From: Fusicatenibacter saccharivorans
GTDB taxonomy: Bacteria; Bacillota; Clostridia; Lachnospirales; Lachnospiraceae
NCBI RefSeq assembly: GCF_015557635.1
Contig: NZ_JADNOP010000015.1
Location: 1-64,000 of the forward strand
DNA length: 64,000 nt
Direction: 5' to 3'
The notes beneath the pieces are model-generated. The model was not told the DNA's origin and made no database searches. It saw only the letters and a program-made list of their open reading frames with translations. Of the stretch, positions 16,277 to 23,821 are shown piece by piece. The position numbers and the translations under genes were made by a program. Positions within the stretch are counted from its first letter, which is position 1, and each line of letters opens with the position of its first letter.

Positions 16277-17197
16277 ATGCGACACTTAATGAGTCCCCTT
16301 GATTTCTCGGTCGAAGAACTGGATCAGTTAATGGATCTGGCGAACGATATTGAAAAGAACCCGGAGAAATATGCACATGCCTGCGATGGCAAAAGACTTG
16401 CTACTTTATTTTATGAACCAAGCACACGCACCCGTCTCAGCTTTGAGGCTGCCATGATGAATCTTGGCGGTACTGTTCTTGGTTTTTCTTCTGCCAATTC
16501 TTCTTCCGCTTCCAAAGGTGAAAGCGTAGCCGACACCATCCGCGTGGTATCCTGCTTTGCAAATATTTGTGCCATGCGTCATCCGAAAGAAGGCGCTCCG
16601 CTCGTTGCATCGATGTACTCCCGTATTCCTGTGATCAACGCAGGTGATGGCGGACATCAGCATCCGACGCAGACTCTTACCGATCTTCTCACCATCCGTT
16701 CTTTAAAGGGTCGCCTGAACAATCTTACCATCGGCTTCTGCGGTGATCTTAAATTCGGCAGAACGGTTCATTCCCTGATTGAAGCGCTGGTTCGTTATAC
16801 CGGCATTAAAATTGTATTAATCTCCCCGGAGGAGCTTCGTCTCCCGGATTACATCCGTGATGATGTGCTGCGGGCGAACAATGTTCCATTTGAGGAAGTT
16901 ATTAAAATGGAAGATGTTCTCCCGAAGCTGGATGTTCTTTATATGACCCGTGTCCAGAAAGAACGTTTCTTCAACGAGGATGATTACATCCGCATGAAGG
17001 ATTTCTATATTCTGGAACAGTCCAAAATGGATCTTGCTTCTCCGGAAATGCTGGTTCTGCATCCGCTGCCGCGTGTCAATGAGATCTCCGTTGACGTGGA
17101 TAATGACCCGCGCGCTGCTTACTTTAAACAGGTTCAGTACGGTGTTTATGCACGTATGGCCCTGATTCTGACGCTGCTGAACATCAAAGTCGATTAA
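16277..17197 (+). CDS. pyrB: Aspartate carbamoyltransferase, catalytic subunit
   Basis: The enzyme joins carbamoyl phosphate and aspartate to N-carbamoylaspartate, the first committed step of pyrimidine synthesis. The carbamoyl phosphate site is seen as [12 protein letters not shown], with [11 protein letters not shown] and HPLPRVNEI, where the aspartate-binding elements lie. At 306 residues the length is normal. AGGAGG stands eight bases before the ATG. The regulatory subunit gene pyrI follows after 19 bases, so this is the class B holoenzyme with allosteric control. Confidence 0.97.
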   Translation: MRHLMSPLDFSVEELDQLMDLANDIEKNPEKYAHACDGKRLATLFYEPSTRTRLSFEAAMMNLGGTVLGFSSANSSSASKGESVADTIRVVSCFANICAMRHPKEGAPLVASMYSRIPVINAGDGGHQHPTQTLTDLLTIRSLKGRLNNLTIGFCGDLKFGRTVHSLIEALVRYTGIKIVLISPEELRLPDYIRDDVLRANNVPFEEVIKMEDVLPKLDVLYMTRVQKERFFNEDDYIRMKDFYILEQSKMDLASPEMLVLHPLPRVNEISVDVDNDPRAAYFKQVQYGVYARMALILTLLNIKVD

Positions 17198-17216
17198 GAA
17201 AGGAGCATCTTTCGCT

Positions 17217-17654
17217 ATGCTGAACGTAGGACGTATTGAAGAGGGCTTCGTGCTCGACCATATTAAAGCAGGAAAGGCTATGACCATTTACCATGATCTG
17301 GGACTGGACAAGCTGGACTGTACCGTAGCCATTATTAAAAATGCCAAAAGTGAAAAAATGGGAAAAAAGGACATTCTGAAAGTTGAGTGTTCGGTTGATA
17401 AGATGGATCTTGACATCTTAGGCTTTATCGATCACAATATCACTGTCAATGTCATTAAAGACGGCGAGATTACGGAGAAAAAAGAACTTCATCTGCCGAA
17501 ACAGGTGGTTGATGTGATTAAATGTAAAAACCCGCGCTGTATCACCTCTATTGAGCAGGGATTAAAACATGTCTTTATCCTGGCTGACCCGGAAAAAGAG
17601 GTTTACCGTTGCAAATACTGTGATGAGAAGTATACAGGAAACAGAAATAAATAA
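17217..17654 (+). CDS. pyrI: Aspartate carbamoyltransferase, regulatory subunit
   Basis: This subunit binds nucleotides and connects the catalytic trimers. The N-terminal nucleotide-binding domain begins MLNVGRIEEGFVLDHI, and the C-terminal zinc domain has the four cysteines in CKNPRC and CKYCDEKY. At 145 residues it is near the usual 150. It is the second gene of pyrBI and ends just before a bidirectional terminator. Other pyr genes are not in the window. Confidence 0.96.
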   Translation: MLNVGRIEEGFVLDHIKAGKAMTIYHDLGLDKLDCTVAIIKNAKSEKMGKKDILKVECSVDKMDLDILGFIDHNITVNVIKDGEITEKKELHLPKQVVDVIKCKNPRCITSIEQGLKHVFILADPEKEVYRCKYCDEKYTGNRNK

Positions 17655-17666
17655 GAGCTGTACGGC

Positions 17667-17706
17667 AAAGCGCCCGGAACCACGTTCGGTTTCGGGCGCT
17701 TTCTTT
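17667..17706. terminator. Bidirectional terminator between pyrI and the MFS gene
   Basis: AAAGCGCCCGGAA (17667-17679) pairs with TTTCGGGCGCTTT (17690-17702) and is followed by T-rich sequence on both strands. It serves converging transcription units. Confidence 0.85.
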
Positions 17707-17714
17707 TATCTTTC

Positions 17715-18896
17715 CTATGCAGTTTTTGCTTCTTTCGAACCGAGGCACACAATCAGCCAGCCGATGAAGGCCGCAAGAGATGCGCAGATCAGCATCGCGC
17801 CAACACCGGCTGCATCGATAAGCCAGCCGCCAAACAGGGAGCTCATTACATTTCCTGCGGTGATGGTCATCGCCATATATGCCTGTCCTTTAATCGAATC
17901 CTGCGGCTCCATGATGCCGTCCACGTAATAGACGCAGGCGACGTTGATCAGCGCCCAGCCGAACATCTGGAACGGCTGAACAGCGTAGTATGTCGGAATA
18001 TTAAAGGCCAGGAAGGTTCCTATGCTTTTCAGGACAAAAAACAGGCCGGAGAGACGGAGCCAGAAAACACTGCTCTTCTTTTTCAGCAGATAGCCGAACA
18101 GAAACATCGTTGGCAGCTCGGAAACTGCAGAGATGGTCATCGCATTTCCCATCTCACCGCTGCCACCACCTTTTGCCATTGCAATCTGATAATTGAAGCT
18201 GTTAATCAGGCTATGTGACATAAAGATCAGAATGCAGCCAAGCAGTACTACCACGAAGGACGGATACCGTTTCAGAAAATCGACCGGACCGGCTGCTCCT
18301 GTCTCTTCTTTTTCTGCTTCTGCTTTTTTCCTGTCCTTTTTAAACGGAAAGCGAAATACACAGATGAGGAAAAGAATGGTCAGTGCGATAGCCCAGATCG
18401 GAATCATGTCTGCTCCAAAGGATGCGGTCAGCCGGCCGAGCAGCCATGATGCAATCGCATATGCAACGGAACCCATGCCGCGCCCGATTCCGTAATCAAG
18501 TTCCTCTCCCTGGCGGATCGTCTCCATACCAAGAGAATTAACGAACGGAATCATCAGCATCAGCATCGTAATGCTTGCGCCGTACAGCAGTGTCCTTACC
18601 ACCATAGAACTGCTTTCTGCCGTTGCAGCAAGGGAAATGATAAGAACAAGCTGAATCAGGTTCGCTCCAAGGAGCATTGTTCGTACGGACGGGCTTTCCG
18701 GCCGATCTGCGTAGGATGCCAGCGCAGGCTGCAGAACCGCTGACACGATACAGCCAACTGCCGTCAGAAGGCCGATTTGTGTGTTTGTGAAGCCTTTTTC
18801 AAGAAGATAAACGCTGGCATACCCCATCAGTGCCGCGTATCCCATCCAGTAGCAGCCCTGAATCGTGCCGTAGCGCACGGACAGGTGTTTTTTCAT
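17715..18896 (-). CDS. MFS transporter of the LacY/HcaT-like (MFS_1_like) type
   Basis: This is a 393-residue membrane protein with about 12 hydrophobic segments split by a charged central loop (FKKDRKKAEAEKEE near residues 185-200), the usual major facilitator layout. The N-terminus (IQGCYWMGYAALMGYASVYLLEKGFTN) and the following segments resemble the LacY/nucleoside/phenylpropionate permease branch. The substrate cannot be told. It stands alone, with its own promoter, converging on pyrI, so context gives no substrate either. An ATG start follows a GGGGGA site. Confidence 0.8.
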   Translation of the reverse strand: MKKHLSVRYGTIQGCYWMGYAALMGYASVYLLEKGFTNTQIGLLTAVGCIVSAVLQPALASYADRPESPSVRTMLLGANLIQLVLIISLAATAESSSMVVRTLLYGASITMLMLMIPFVNSLGMETIRQGEELDYGIGRGMGSVAYAIASWLLGRLTASFGADMIPIWAIALTILFLICVFRFPFKKDRKKAEAEKEETGAAGPVDFLKRYPSFVVVLLGCILIFMSHSLINSFNYQIAMAKGGGSGEMGNAMTISAVSELPTMFLFGYLLKKKSSVFWLRLSGLFFVLKSIGTFLAFNIPTYYAVQPFQMFGWALINVACVYYVDGIMEPQDSIKGQAYMAMTITAGNVMSSLFGGWLIDAAGVGAMLICASLAAFIGWLIVCLGSKEAKTA

Positions 18897-18930
18897 GTTT
18901 TTGTCCCCCTTTTTCTACAACTTTTCCCTT

Positions 18931-18959
18931 ATCGTAGCGTATTCTACAGAAAATGGCAA
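18931..18959 (-). promoter_or_regulatory. Promoter of the MFS gene
   Basis: TTGCCA (18959-18954), a 17-base spacer and TACGAT (18936-18931) on the minus strand, about 35 bases before the start codon. Confidence 0.65.
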
Positions 18960-18980
18960 CTCAAAATCAACAATAAAACT

Positions 18981-19044
18981 ATTTAGATTTTTTTCGAAAT
19001 GCTTATTGACTTTTCGCTTTCCATGTGATAAAAAGTATTTAGAT
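18981..19044 (+). promoter_or_regulatory. Promoter of sdpRI with flanking direct repeats
   Basis: TTGACT (19006-19011), a 17-base spacer and TAAAAA (19029-19034) form the core. The octamer ATTTAGAT occurs on both sides (18981-18988 and 19037-19044), and TCTAATTAGA follows shortly after. These could be binding sites of the ArsR-type repressor encoded downstream; this is inference from position. Confidence 0.5.
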
Positions 19045-19074
19045 GAATTTCTAATTAGATTGTATTCATACTAA

Positions 19075-19234
19075 TGTACTCTCGGAGTCTTTCTGTGCTT
19101 GATTTTGTGAGATGATTTTTTGTCAGTTGTGCCCAAATTTCTGAGGCGTACGCGGTGCGTACGTTGATGAAATTCGGGTGCAACTGGCGGAAAATCAGCC
19201 GCAAAAGCAAGTGCAGAAAGATTCCGAGAGTACA
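19075..19234 (+). ncRNA. 160-nt leader hairpin rich in G-U pairs, upstream of sdpR
   Basis: The sequence folds back on itself over nearly its full length. The outer arms of 27 bases (19075-19101 and 19208-19234) differ only by three changes that become G-U pairs in plus-strand RNA. The inner arms continue past a small bulge, and the tip is CGTACGC/GCGTACG with a GGT loop. Most deviations from perfect symmetry are transitions compatible with RNA pairing on the plus strand, so the folded form is probably an RNA. It lies inside the expected 5' UTR, ending ten bases before the sdpR ribosome-binding site. It differs in sequence from the palindrome at 9286-9487. Confidence 0.6.
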
Positions 19235-19255
19235 TACTACTGGAAAGGAGGTTCC

Positions 19256-19540
19256 ATGGCATTCGCAGAAACGTTTAAAGCTCTCTCCGATCCTGTCCGG
19301 CGAAGGATTCTGGAGCTTCTGAAAAACGAAAGACTTTCTGCCGGGGAGATCGGATCGCACTTTGATATGGCAGGTGCAACCATCTCCTACCATCTCGGTA
19401 TTCTGAAAAAAGCAGACCTTGTGCTGGAATCCCGGGAGAAAAATTTTATTTATTATGAACTGAACACTTCCGTCCTGGAAGAAATCATGCTCTGGATTTC
19501 AGAGCTCAAAGGAGGCACTTCTGATGTGGAAAAAATATAA
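19256..19540 (+). CDS. sdpR: ArsR-family transcriptional regulator, SdpR-like
   Basis: This is a small winged-helix repressor of 94 residues. The start MAFAETFKALSDPVRRRILELLKN and the recognition helix region (AGATISYHLGILKKADLV) are typical of ArsR-type regulators, and the close relative by context is B. subtilis SdpR. It lacks the CxC metal site of ArsR/SmtB metal sensors, so it is probably not a metalloregulator. I chose the ATG at 19256 because AAAGGAGG lies directly upstream; the frame is open further upstream but that part is the leader hairpin. Its 3' end overlaps sdpI by 17 bases. Autoregulation is likely. Confidence 0.85.
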   Translation: MAFAETFKALSDPVRRRILELLKNERLSAGEIGSHFDMAGATISYHLGILKKADLVLESREKNFIYYELNTSVLEEIMLWISELKGGTSDVEKI

Positions 19541-20156
19541 AACAACACTGATTCTGACAACACTCATTTCTCTTTTTCCGATGGTGATCGGACTTCTGCT
19601 CTGGAATCGCATGCCGGACACCATTGCCACCCATTTTGGCACAAACAATGTTCCAAACGGCTGGAGCAGCAAAACGATGGCAGTGATCGGTATTCCTCTG
19701 TTTCTTGCCGCTCTGCAGATTTTTACCGCTGTTCTCACTTTTTCTGATCCGAAGCGGCAGAACATCGGCCCGAAGATGATCCGTCTTGTTCTGTGGATCA
19801 TACCTGTAACCTCCCTGATAATCTGCTGCTCCATCTACGCAAACGCAGTCGGCATCGCAGTTGATATCGGTTTTGTTAGCAATGGGATTGTCGGCCTTCT
19901 CTTTATTCTCATCGGCAATTACATGCCAAAATGCAAACAGAACTACACAACCGGCATCAAGGTTCCATGGACCCTTCACAGTCAGGAAAACTGGAACCGC
20001 ACTCACCGCCTCGCCGGCTGGGTTTGGATCATCGGCGGCGTTGCCATGATCGTAAACAGCTTTCTGCAGCTTGAATGGATTTTATTTCTCACGATCGCAG
20101 CGCTGGTTTTGATTCCGATCGGATATTCCTTTCTCCTGTTTCAGAAAGGAATCTAA
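19524..20156 (+). CDS. sdpI: SdpI family membrane protein (DUF1648 plus SdpI domain)
   Basis: This is a 210-residue protein with about six membrane segments. The N-terminal part (LPxxIATHFGTNNVPNGW-like, seen as MPDTIATHFG) is the DUF1648 signature and the C-terminal half (GNYMPKCKQNYTTGIKVPWTL, NWNRTHRLAGW) is the SdpI/YhfL domain. In B. subtilis SdpI protects against the SdpC toxin and signals to SdpR by tethering it to the membrane. No sdpC-like toxin gene is seen nearby, so here the pair may sense something else. The ORF overlaps sdpR by 17 bases. Confidence 0.87.
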   Translation: MWKKYKTTLILTTLISLFPMVIGLLLWNRMPDTIATHFGTNNVPNGWSSKTMAVIGIPLFLAALQIFTAVLTFSDPKRQNIGPKMIRLVLWIIPVTSLIICCSIYANAVGIAVDIGFVSNGIVGLLFILIGNYMPKCKQNYTTGIKVPWTLHSQENWNRTHRLAGWVWIIGGVAMIVNSFLQLEWILFLTIAALVLIPIGYSFLLFQKGI

Positions 20157-20201
20157 ACCCGGAGAATTTTTTATAAGAAAATTCAACGAAGTTTCCTGTT
20201 T

Positions 20202-20250
20202 AAAAAAGCTTCTGTTCTTCCCTTTTTCCGGGAGGAACAGAAGCTTTTTT
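20202..20250. terminator. Bidirectional terminator between sdpI and nadC
   Basis: AAAAAAGCTTCTGTTC and its complement GAACAGAAGCTTTTTT form a long stem closed by CCC/GGG near the loop. It has A/T tracts on both sides and so serves both converging units. Confidence 0.9.
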
Positions 20251-20297
20251 ATTTCGCGATTTTTATATCTATAAGGAAATGATTCCTATTTTTATAC

Positions 20298-21152
20298 TTA
20301 TTCTACTGGATGCAGATTTTTCAATGATACATCAAGAATCGGTGCAGAATGCGTCAGTGCACCGCTGGAAACATAGTCTACGCCGGTGTCGAGGATCGTG
20401 GCGATATTTTCTTTTGTCACATTTCCGGAGCACTCGGTTTTTGCTCTGCCGTTGATGACGGCTACCGCCTCTTTCATCTGTGCTGGAGTCATATTGTCGA
20501 GCATGATAATGTCGGCACCTGCATCTGCTGCTTCGCGGACCATATCAATATTTTCGCACTCGACTTCAATCTTGCGCACAAACGGAGCATAATCACGTGC
20601 CATCTCGATCGCTTTTGTGACACTGCCTGCAGCTCCGATATGATTGTCCTTTAACAGAACGCCGTCGGACAGATTATAGCGGTGATTCTGGCCGCCGCCG
20701 ATTTTGACTGCATATTTTTCAAAAATACGCATATTCGGGGTCGTTTTTCTGGTATCGAGAAGGGTCGTTTTGGAACCTTCGAGCAGCTTCGCAACGCTTC
20801 TCGTATACGTTGCGATTCCGCTCATCCGCTGCAGATAATTGAGCGCGGTTCTCTCACCGGACAGCAGAACACGGATATCGCCGTTTACGGTTGCGAGCAG
20901 ATCGCCTTTTTTGACTTCATCTCCGTCTTTCACATACGGAATAATCTCGGTTTTCTCATCGAGCAGAGTAAATACTCTTGCAAATACTTCCATACCGGCA
21001 ATGATGCCGTCCTGTTTGCAGAGAAGCTGTACCGTTCCCTGGCAGGCTTCTGGCATGACAGCATTCGTGGTTACATCTTCACTGGAGATATCTTCCTGCA
21101 GCGCCAACAGCAGCAGATTATCCACATTTAGTGTTCTTGTGATTGGATTCAT
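20298..21152 (-). CDS. nadC: Quinolinate phosphoribosyltransferase
   Basis: The enzyme converts quinolinate and PRPP to nicotinate mononucleotide. Key motifs are LQEDISSEDVTTN at the N-terminus, SGIATYTR, LLDTRKTTPNMRIFEKYAVKIGGGQNHRYNLSDGVL (the basic active-site region, in pieces) and IMLDNMTP. I chose the ATG at 21152 (MNPITRTLNV) with AAGGAAG upstream. It lies inside the 3' end of nadB, giving a 35-base overlap and a length of 284 residues, normal for the family. It is the last gene of nadABC. Confidence 0.95.
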   Translation of the reverse strand: MNPITRTLNVDNLLLLALQEDISSEDVTTNAVMPEACQGTVQLLCKQDGIIAGMEVFARVFTLLDEKTEIIPYVKDGDEVKKGDLLATVNGDIRVLLSGERTALNYLQRMSGIATYTRSVAKLLEGSKTTLLDTRKTTPNMRIFEKYAVKIGGGQNHRYNLSDGVLLKDNHIGAAGSVTKAIEMARDYAPFVRKIEVECENIDMVREAADAGADIIMLDNMTPAQMKEAVAVINGRAKTECSGNVTKENIATILDTGVDYVSSGALTHSAPILDVSLKNLHPVE

Positions 21153-22494
21153 ATTTGTCTTCCTTTCTGATCGCATCCCAGATGCTCTCTTTGCAGCGTT
21201 CTGCATATTCTTCCATATCCTGGTAATCTTCTTTTCTAATATCGTACCGTTTTGCAAGGAGCTTCCATTCATCTTCCTTCGGCTCCGTTGCCGTTTCTTT
21301 GCGGTCTGCGTTCTCTACAAGACCCTCTGCGGCCCATTCGGCAGCCATCTTCTTTGCCGCGCGCTCTGCGAATACAAGGCTCTCCAGCAGAGAATTGCTT
21401 GCCAGACGGTTTGCACCGTGCACGCCGTTGCAGCTCGTCTCACCTGCTGCATACAGATGATCCATCGTCGTTTCGCTATTGCTGTCTACCTTGACGCCAC
21501 CCATAAAGTAATGCTGGGCCGGTACAACCGGGATCGGTTCTTTTGTGATATCATATCCCTCTTCCAGGCATTTCTGGTAAATATTCGGGAACCGTTCTTT
21601 TACATCGAGCGGAATCGTTTTCAGAGAAAGCCATACGTGCTTCGTGTGGTCCTTTTCCATCTGGCGGTGGATCTCACGGGATACCACGTCACGCGGCTGC
21701 AGTTCATCGGTGAAACGCTCGCCATTTTTATCGAGCAGTACAGCGCCCTCTCCGCGGACAGATTCGGAAATCAGGAAACGGCGGCCTTTCTTTTGGGAAT
21801 ACAGCGTTGTTGGGTGAATCTGTACGTAATTGACATTTTTCAGCGCTACGTTCCTGTGAATTGCAATTGCAAGTGCATCTCCTGTCAGATGCGGGAAGTT
21901 CGTGGAATTATCGTAAATTCCGCCGATACCGCCGCATGCCCAGATCACATCCCTGGCATAAACCGGAATCAGCTTTCCTTCTTCATCCCGGATCAGAACA
22001 CCCTCGCAGACATTTTTGCAGGAAAGAATATCACACATTTCCGTGTGCGCAAGAAGCGTCACGTTCGGCAGCTTTTTTACCTGCGCGAGAAGCTTGCTCG
22101 TAATCTCCTTTCCGGTTACATCGTCGTGGAACAAGATGCGATTGGTAGAATGTGCGCCTTCTTTCGTATAGCAGAGTTCCCCGTTCTCATCGCGACGGAA
22201 ATCCACACCCCAGGCGATGAGCTGATTGATAACATTTCGGGAAGAACGGATCATAATGTCGACGGATTCCGGCGTATTTTCGTAGTGCCCGGCATGCATC
22301 GTATCTTCATAGAACGCATCGTAATCGCTCTCGTTTTTCAGAACACAGATACCGCCCTGTGCGAGGAAGGAGTCGCTGTCCTCGGTATCTGCTTTTGTTA
22401 TCATCAGAATATCGGCTTCCTGGGGCAGATGAAGTGCCGCAAAGCATCCTGCCACACCGCATCCTACAATCACTGCATCATAATACTTTTTCAT
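21118..22494 (-). CDS. nadB: L-aspartate oxidase
   Basis: This flavoprotein oxidises aspartate to iminoaspartate, which NadA condenses with dihydroxyacetone phosphate. The FAD-binding GCGVAGCFAALHLP stands at the start, then DSFLAQGGI, RILFHDDVTGKEI and CNGVHGANRLASNSLLE. The start at 22494 (MKKYYDAVIVG) follows AGAGGAAACG. At 458 residues it is a little shorter than E. coli NadB, because the C-terminal helical part is trimmed, as is common in clostridia. Anaerobic hosts use fumarate as acceptor. It overlaps nadC downstream and lies about 40 bases past nadA. Confidence 0.95.
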   Translation of the reverse strand: MKKYYDAVIVGCGVAGCFAALHLPQEADILMITKADTEDSDSFLAQGGICVLKNESDYDAFYEDTMHAGHYENTPESVDIMIRSSRNVINQLIAWGVDFRRDENGELCYTKEGAHSTNRILFHDDVTGKEITSKLLAQVKKLPNVTLLAHTEMCDILSCKNVCEGVLIRDEEGKLIPVYARDVIWACGGIGGIYDNSTNFPHLTGDALAIAIHRNVALKNVNYVQIHPTTLYSQKKGRRFLISESVRGEGAVLLDKNGERFTDELQPRDVVSREIHRQMEKDHTKHVWLSLKTIPLDVKERFPNIYQKCLEEGYDITKEPIPVVPAQHYFMGGVKVDSNSETTMDHLYAAGETSCNGVHGANRLASNSLLESLVFAERAAKKMAAEWAAEGLVENADRKETATEPKEDEWKLLAKRYDIRKEDYQDMEEYAERCKESIWDAIRKEDKYESNHKNTKCG

Positions 22495-22534
22495 TTCGTT
22501 TCCTCTTTTCCGCTTCTGCGTTCTGCTTATTTTG

Positions 22535-23443
22535 TTACTTTGCAAGCTCGAGCATTCTTAACAGCGGCGCATGTGCGTCTGAAATTTCCTGTTCGCTTAA
22601 CAGAACTTCATTCTCCTCGTTTTCCAGTGCTTCTATTAATTTGTCCAATGTCACTTTTTTCATATTTGGGCAGATCTGCGTATTTCCCACTGCATAAAAC
22701 TTCTTATCCGGGCAGCGCTTTTTCAGCTCCGCGAAAACACCAAGCTCGGTTGCAACGAGAAACTCGGTATCTTTACTTGCCTCGGCATATTTGATGATGC
22801 CTGCGGTGCTTCCGACATAATCGGCAAGTGCAACGACTTCACTTCTGCACTCCGGGTGAACGAGAAGCTTTGCCTGCGGGCGCGCTTCCTTTGCAGCCTT
22901 TGTAGCTTCCGGGCGGATGGCAGCATGTACGTGGCAGAAACCGTCATTTAAGATGATATGTTTCTCCGGCACCTGCTCAGCCACATAGGTACCAAGATGC
23001 TCATCAGGGATAAAGAAGATGTCGTGGTTCGGCAGTTCTTTTACAATTTTTACTGCGTTGGAGGAGGTGACACAGACGTCGGAATGACTTTTTAATTCCG
23101 CGGTGGAATTGACATAGCATACGACAGCCACATCCGGGTACTCTTGCCGGACTTCCTTGATTTTTTCAATCTCTGCCATGTGAGCCATCGGGCAGTCGGC
23201 ATGCAGATCCGGGAGCAGTACTTTTTTGCCCGGGTTTAAGATTTTGGCGCTCTCACCCATGAAACGAACGCCGCAGAGAACGATGACACTGGCGTCCACT
23301 TTCGTCGCCATGTCGCTTAAGTAATACGAATCCCCGATGTAATCGGCAATTTCCTGCACCTCATCCGGCACGTAATAGTGTGCCATGATGACAGCATTTT
23401 TTTCTTTCTTTAATGCTTCCAGCTTTTCTCTTCTGGTATCCAT
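22535..23443 (-). CDS. nadA: Quinolinate synthase
   Basis: The enzyme carries a [4Fe-4S] cluster and makes quinolinate from iminoaspartate and dihydroxyacetone phosphate. The three cluster cysteines are visible in IVLCGVRFMGE, HPECRSEV and QICPNM, with HYYVPDEVQ near the start. At 302 residues it is the short form found in clostridia. It leads nadABC; an operator-like palindrome covers its promoter. Confidence 0.95.
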   Translation of the reverse strand: MDTRREKLEALKKEKNAVIMAHYYVPDEVQEIADYIGDSYYLSDMATKVDASVIVLCGVRFMGESAKILNPGKKVLLPDLHADCPMAHMAEIEKIKEVRQEYPDVAVVCYVNSTAELKSHSDVCVTSSNAVKIVKELPNHDIFFIPDEHLGTYVAEQVPEKHIILNDGFCHVHAAIRPEATKAAKEARPQAKLLVHPECRSEVVALADYVGSTAGIIKYAEASKDTEFLVATELGVFAELKKRCPDKKFYAVGNTQICPNMKKVTLDKLIEALENEENEVLLSEQEISDAHAPLLRMLELAK

Positions 23444-23521
23444 TGGTTTTGTTTCCTTCCTATTTTTACTATAACGATTCAGAACCCTGAATAGTGATAT
23501 TTTTTTAACACTTTAGCGCTT

Positions 23522-23559
23522 AGTATACCACAACTTTTGTCATGTGACAAGACAGTTGT
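23522..23559 (-). promoter_or_regulatory. nadABC promoter overlapped by a palindromic operator
   Basis: The promoter is TTGTCA (23550-23545), a 17-base spacer and TATACT (23527-23522) on the minus strand. The -35 box is part of the 14-bp palindrome TTGTCATGTGACAA (23537-23550), and ACAAC/GTTGT pieces lie outside it. Such a site over the -35 region implies repression. In Firmicutes NAD genes are commonly controlled by NiaR with TGTC/GACA-type sites, so NiaR is the likely regulator; no niaR gene is in the window. Confidence 0.7.
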
Positions 23560-23583
23560 AATATCCATTGTCCATTTTTTTCC

Positions 23584-23631
23584 TGCCTTTTCCCTTCCCC
23601 GTGCTCTATAATAGAAAGTACTTGTCTAAGA
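23584..23631 (+). repeat. Orphan copy of the DUF4317-gene promoter
   Basis: These 48 bases match 25234-25281 at 45 positions, including TATAAT (23607-23612), the region before it, and AGAAAGTACTTGTCTAAGA after it. Similarity extends weakly upstream. It points toward the minus-strand permease gene and has no plus-strand gene behind it. Between it and 23743 is a short folded stretch (GCAGTAATTCACG-TTCTGCTGC) but no gene. Confidence 0.75.
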
Positions 23632-23742
23632 CATGAAAATCTGTGACGCAGTAATTCACGTTCTGCTGCGCTGAATTTTTGCATTATTTTCCGAGATTGC
23701 TATAAAAACACCCGTAAATTTGACGGTTGAATAATTATCTAC

Positions 23743-23789
23743 AAAAAAACGGCCACAATACCCATATTTACTGGGTTTGTAACCGTTTT
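23743..23789. terminator. Terminator after the AI-2E-family permease gene
   Basis: AAAACGG (23746-23752) pairs with CCGTTTT (23783-23789), with inner ACCCA/TGGGT pairing. It is followed on the minus strand by a run of seven T. Confidence 0.8.
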
Positions 23790-23821
23790 ATCACCATACA
23801 GCTGTCAAAGACGGGATTCTA

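Noticed and set aside
19075-19234. A retron (msr-msd) encoded by the long hairpin
   Set aside because: No reverse transcriptase gene is near and no msr-like element is present.
20839-22794. A 651-codon open reading frame on the plus strand opposite nadC, nadB and nadA
   Set aside because: It lies wholly opposite three well-conserved genes, and its translation (Cys-, Phe- and His-rich) resembles no family. It is an antisense shadow.
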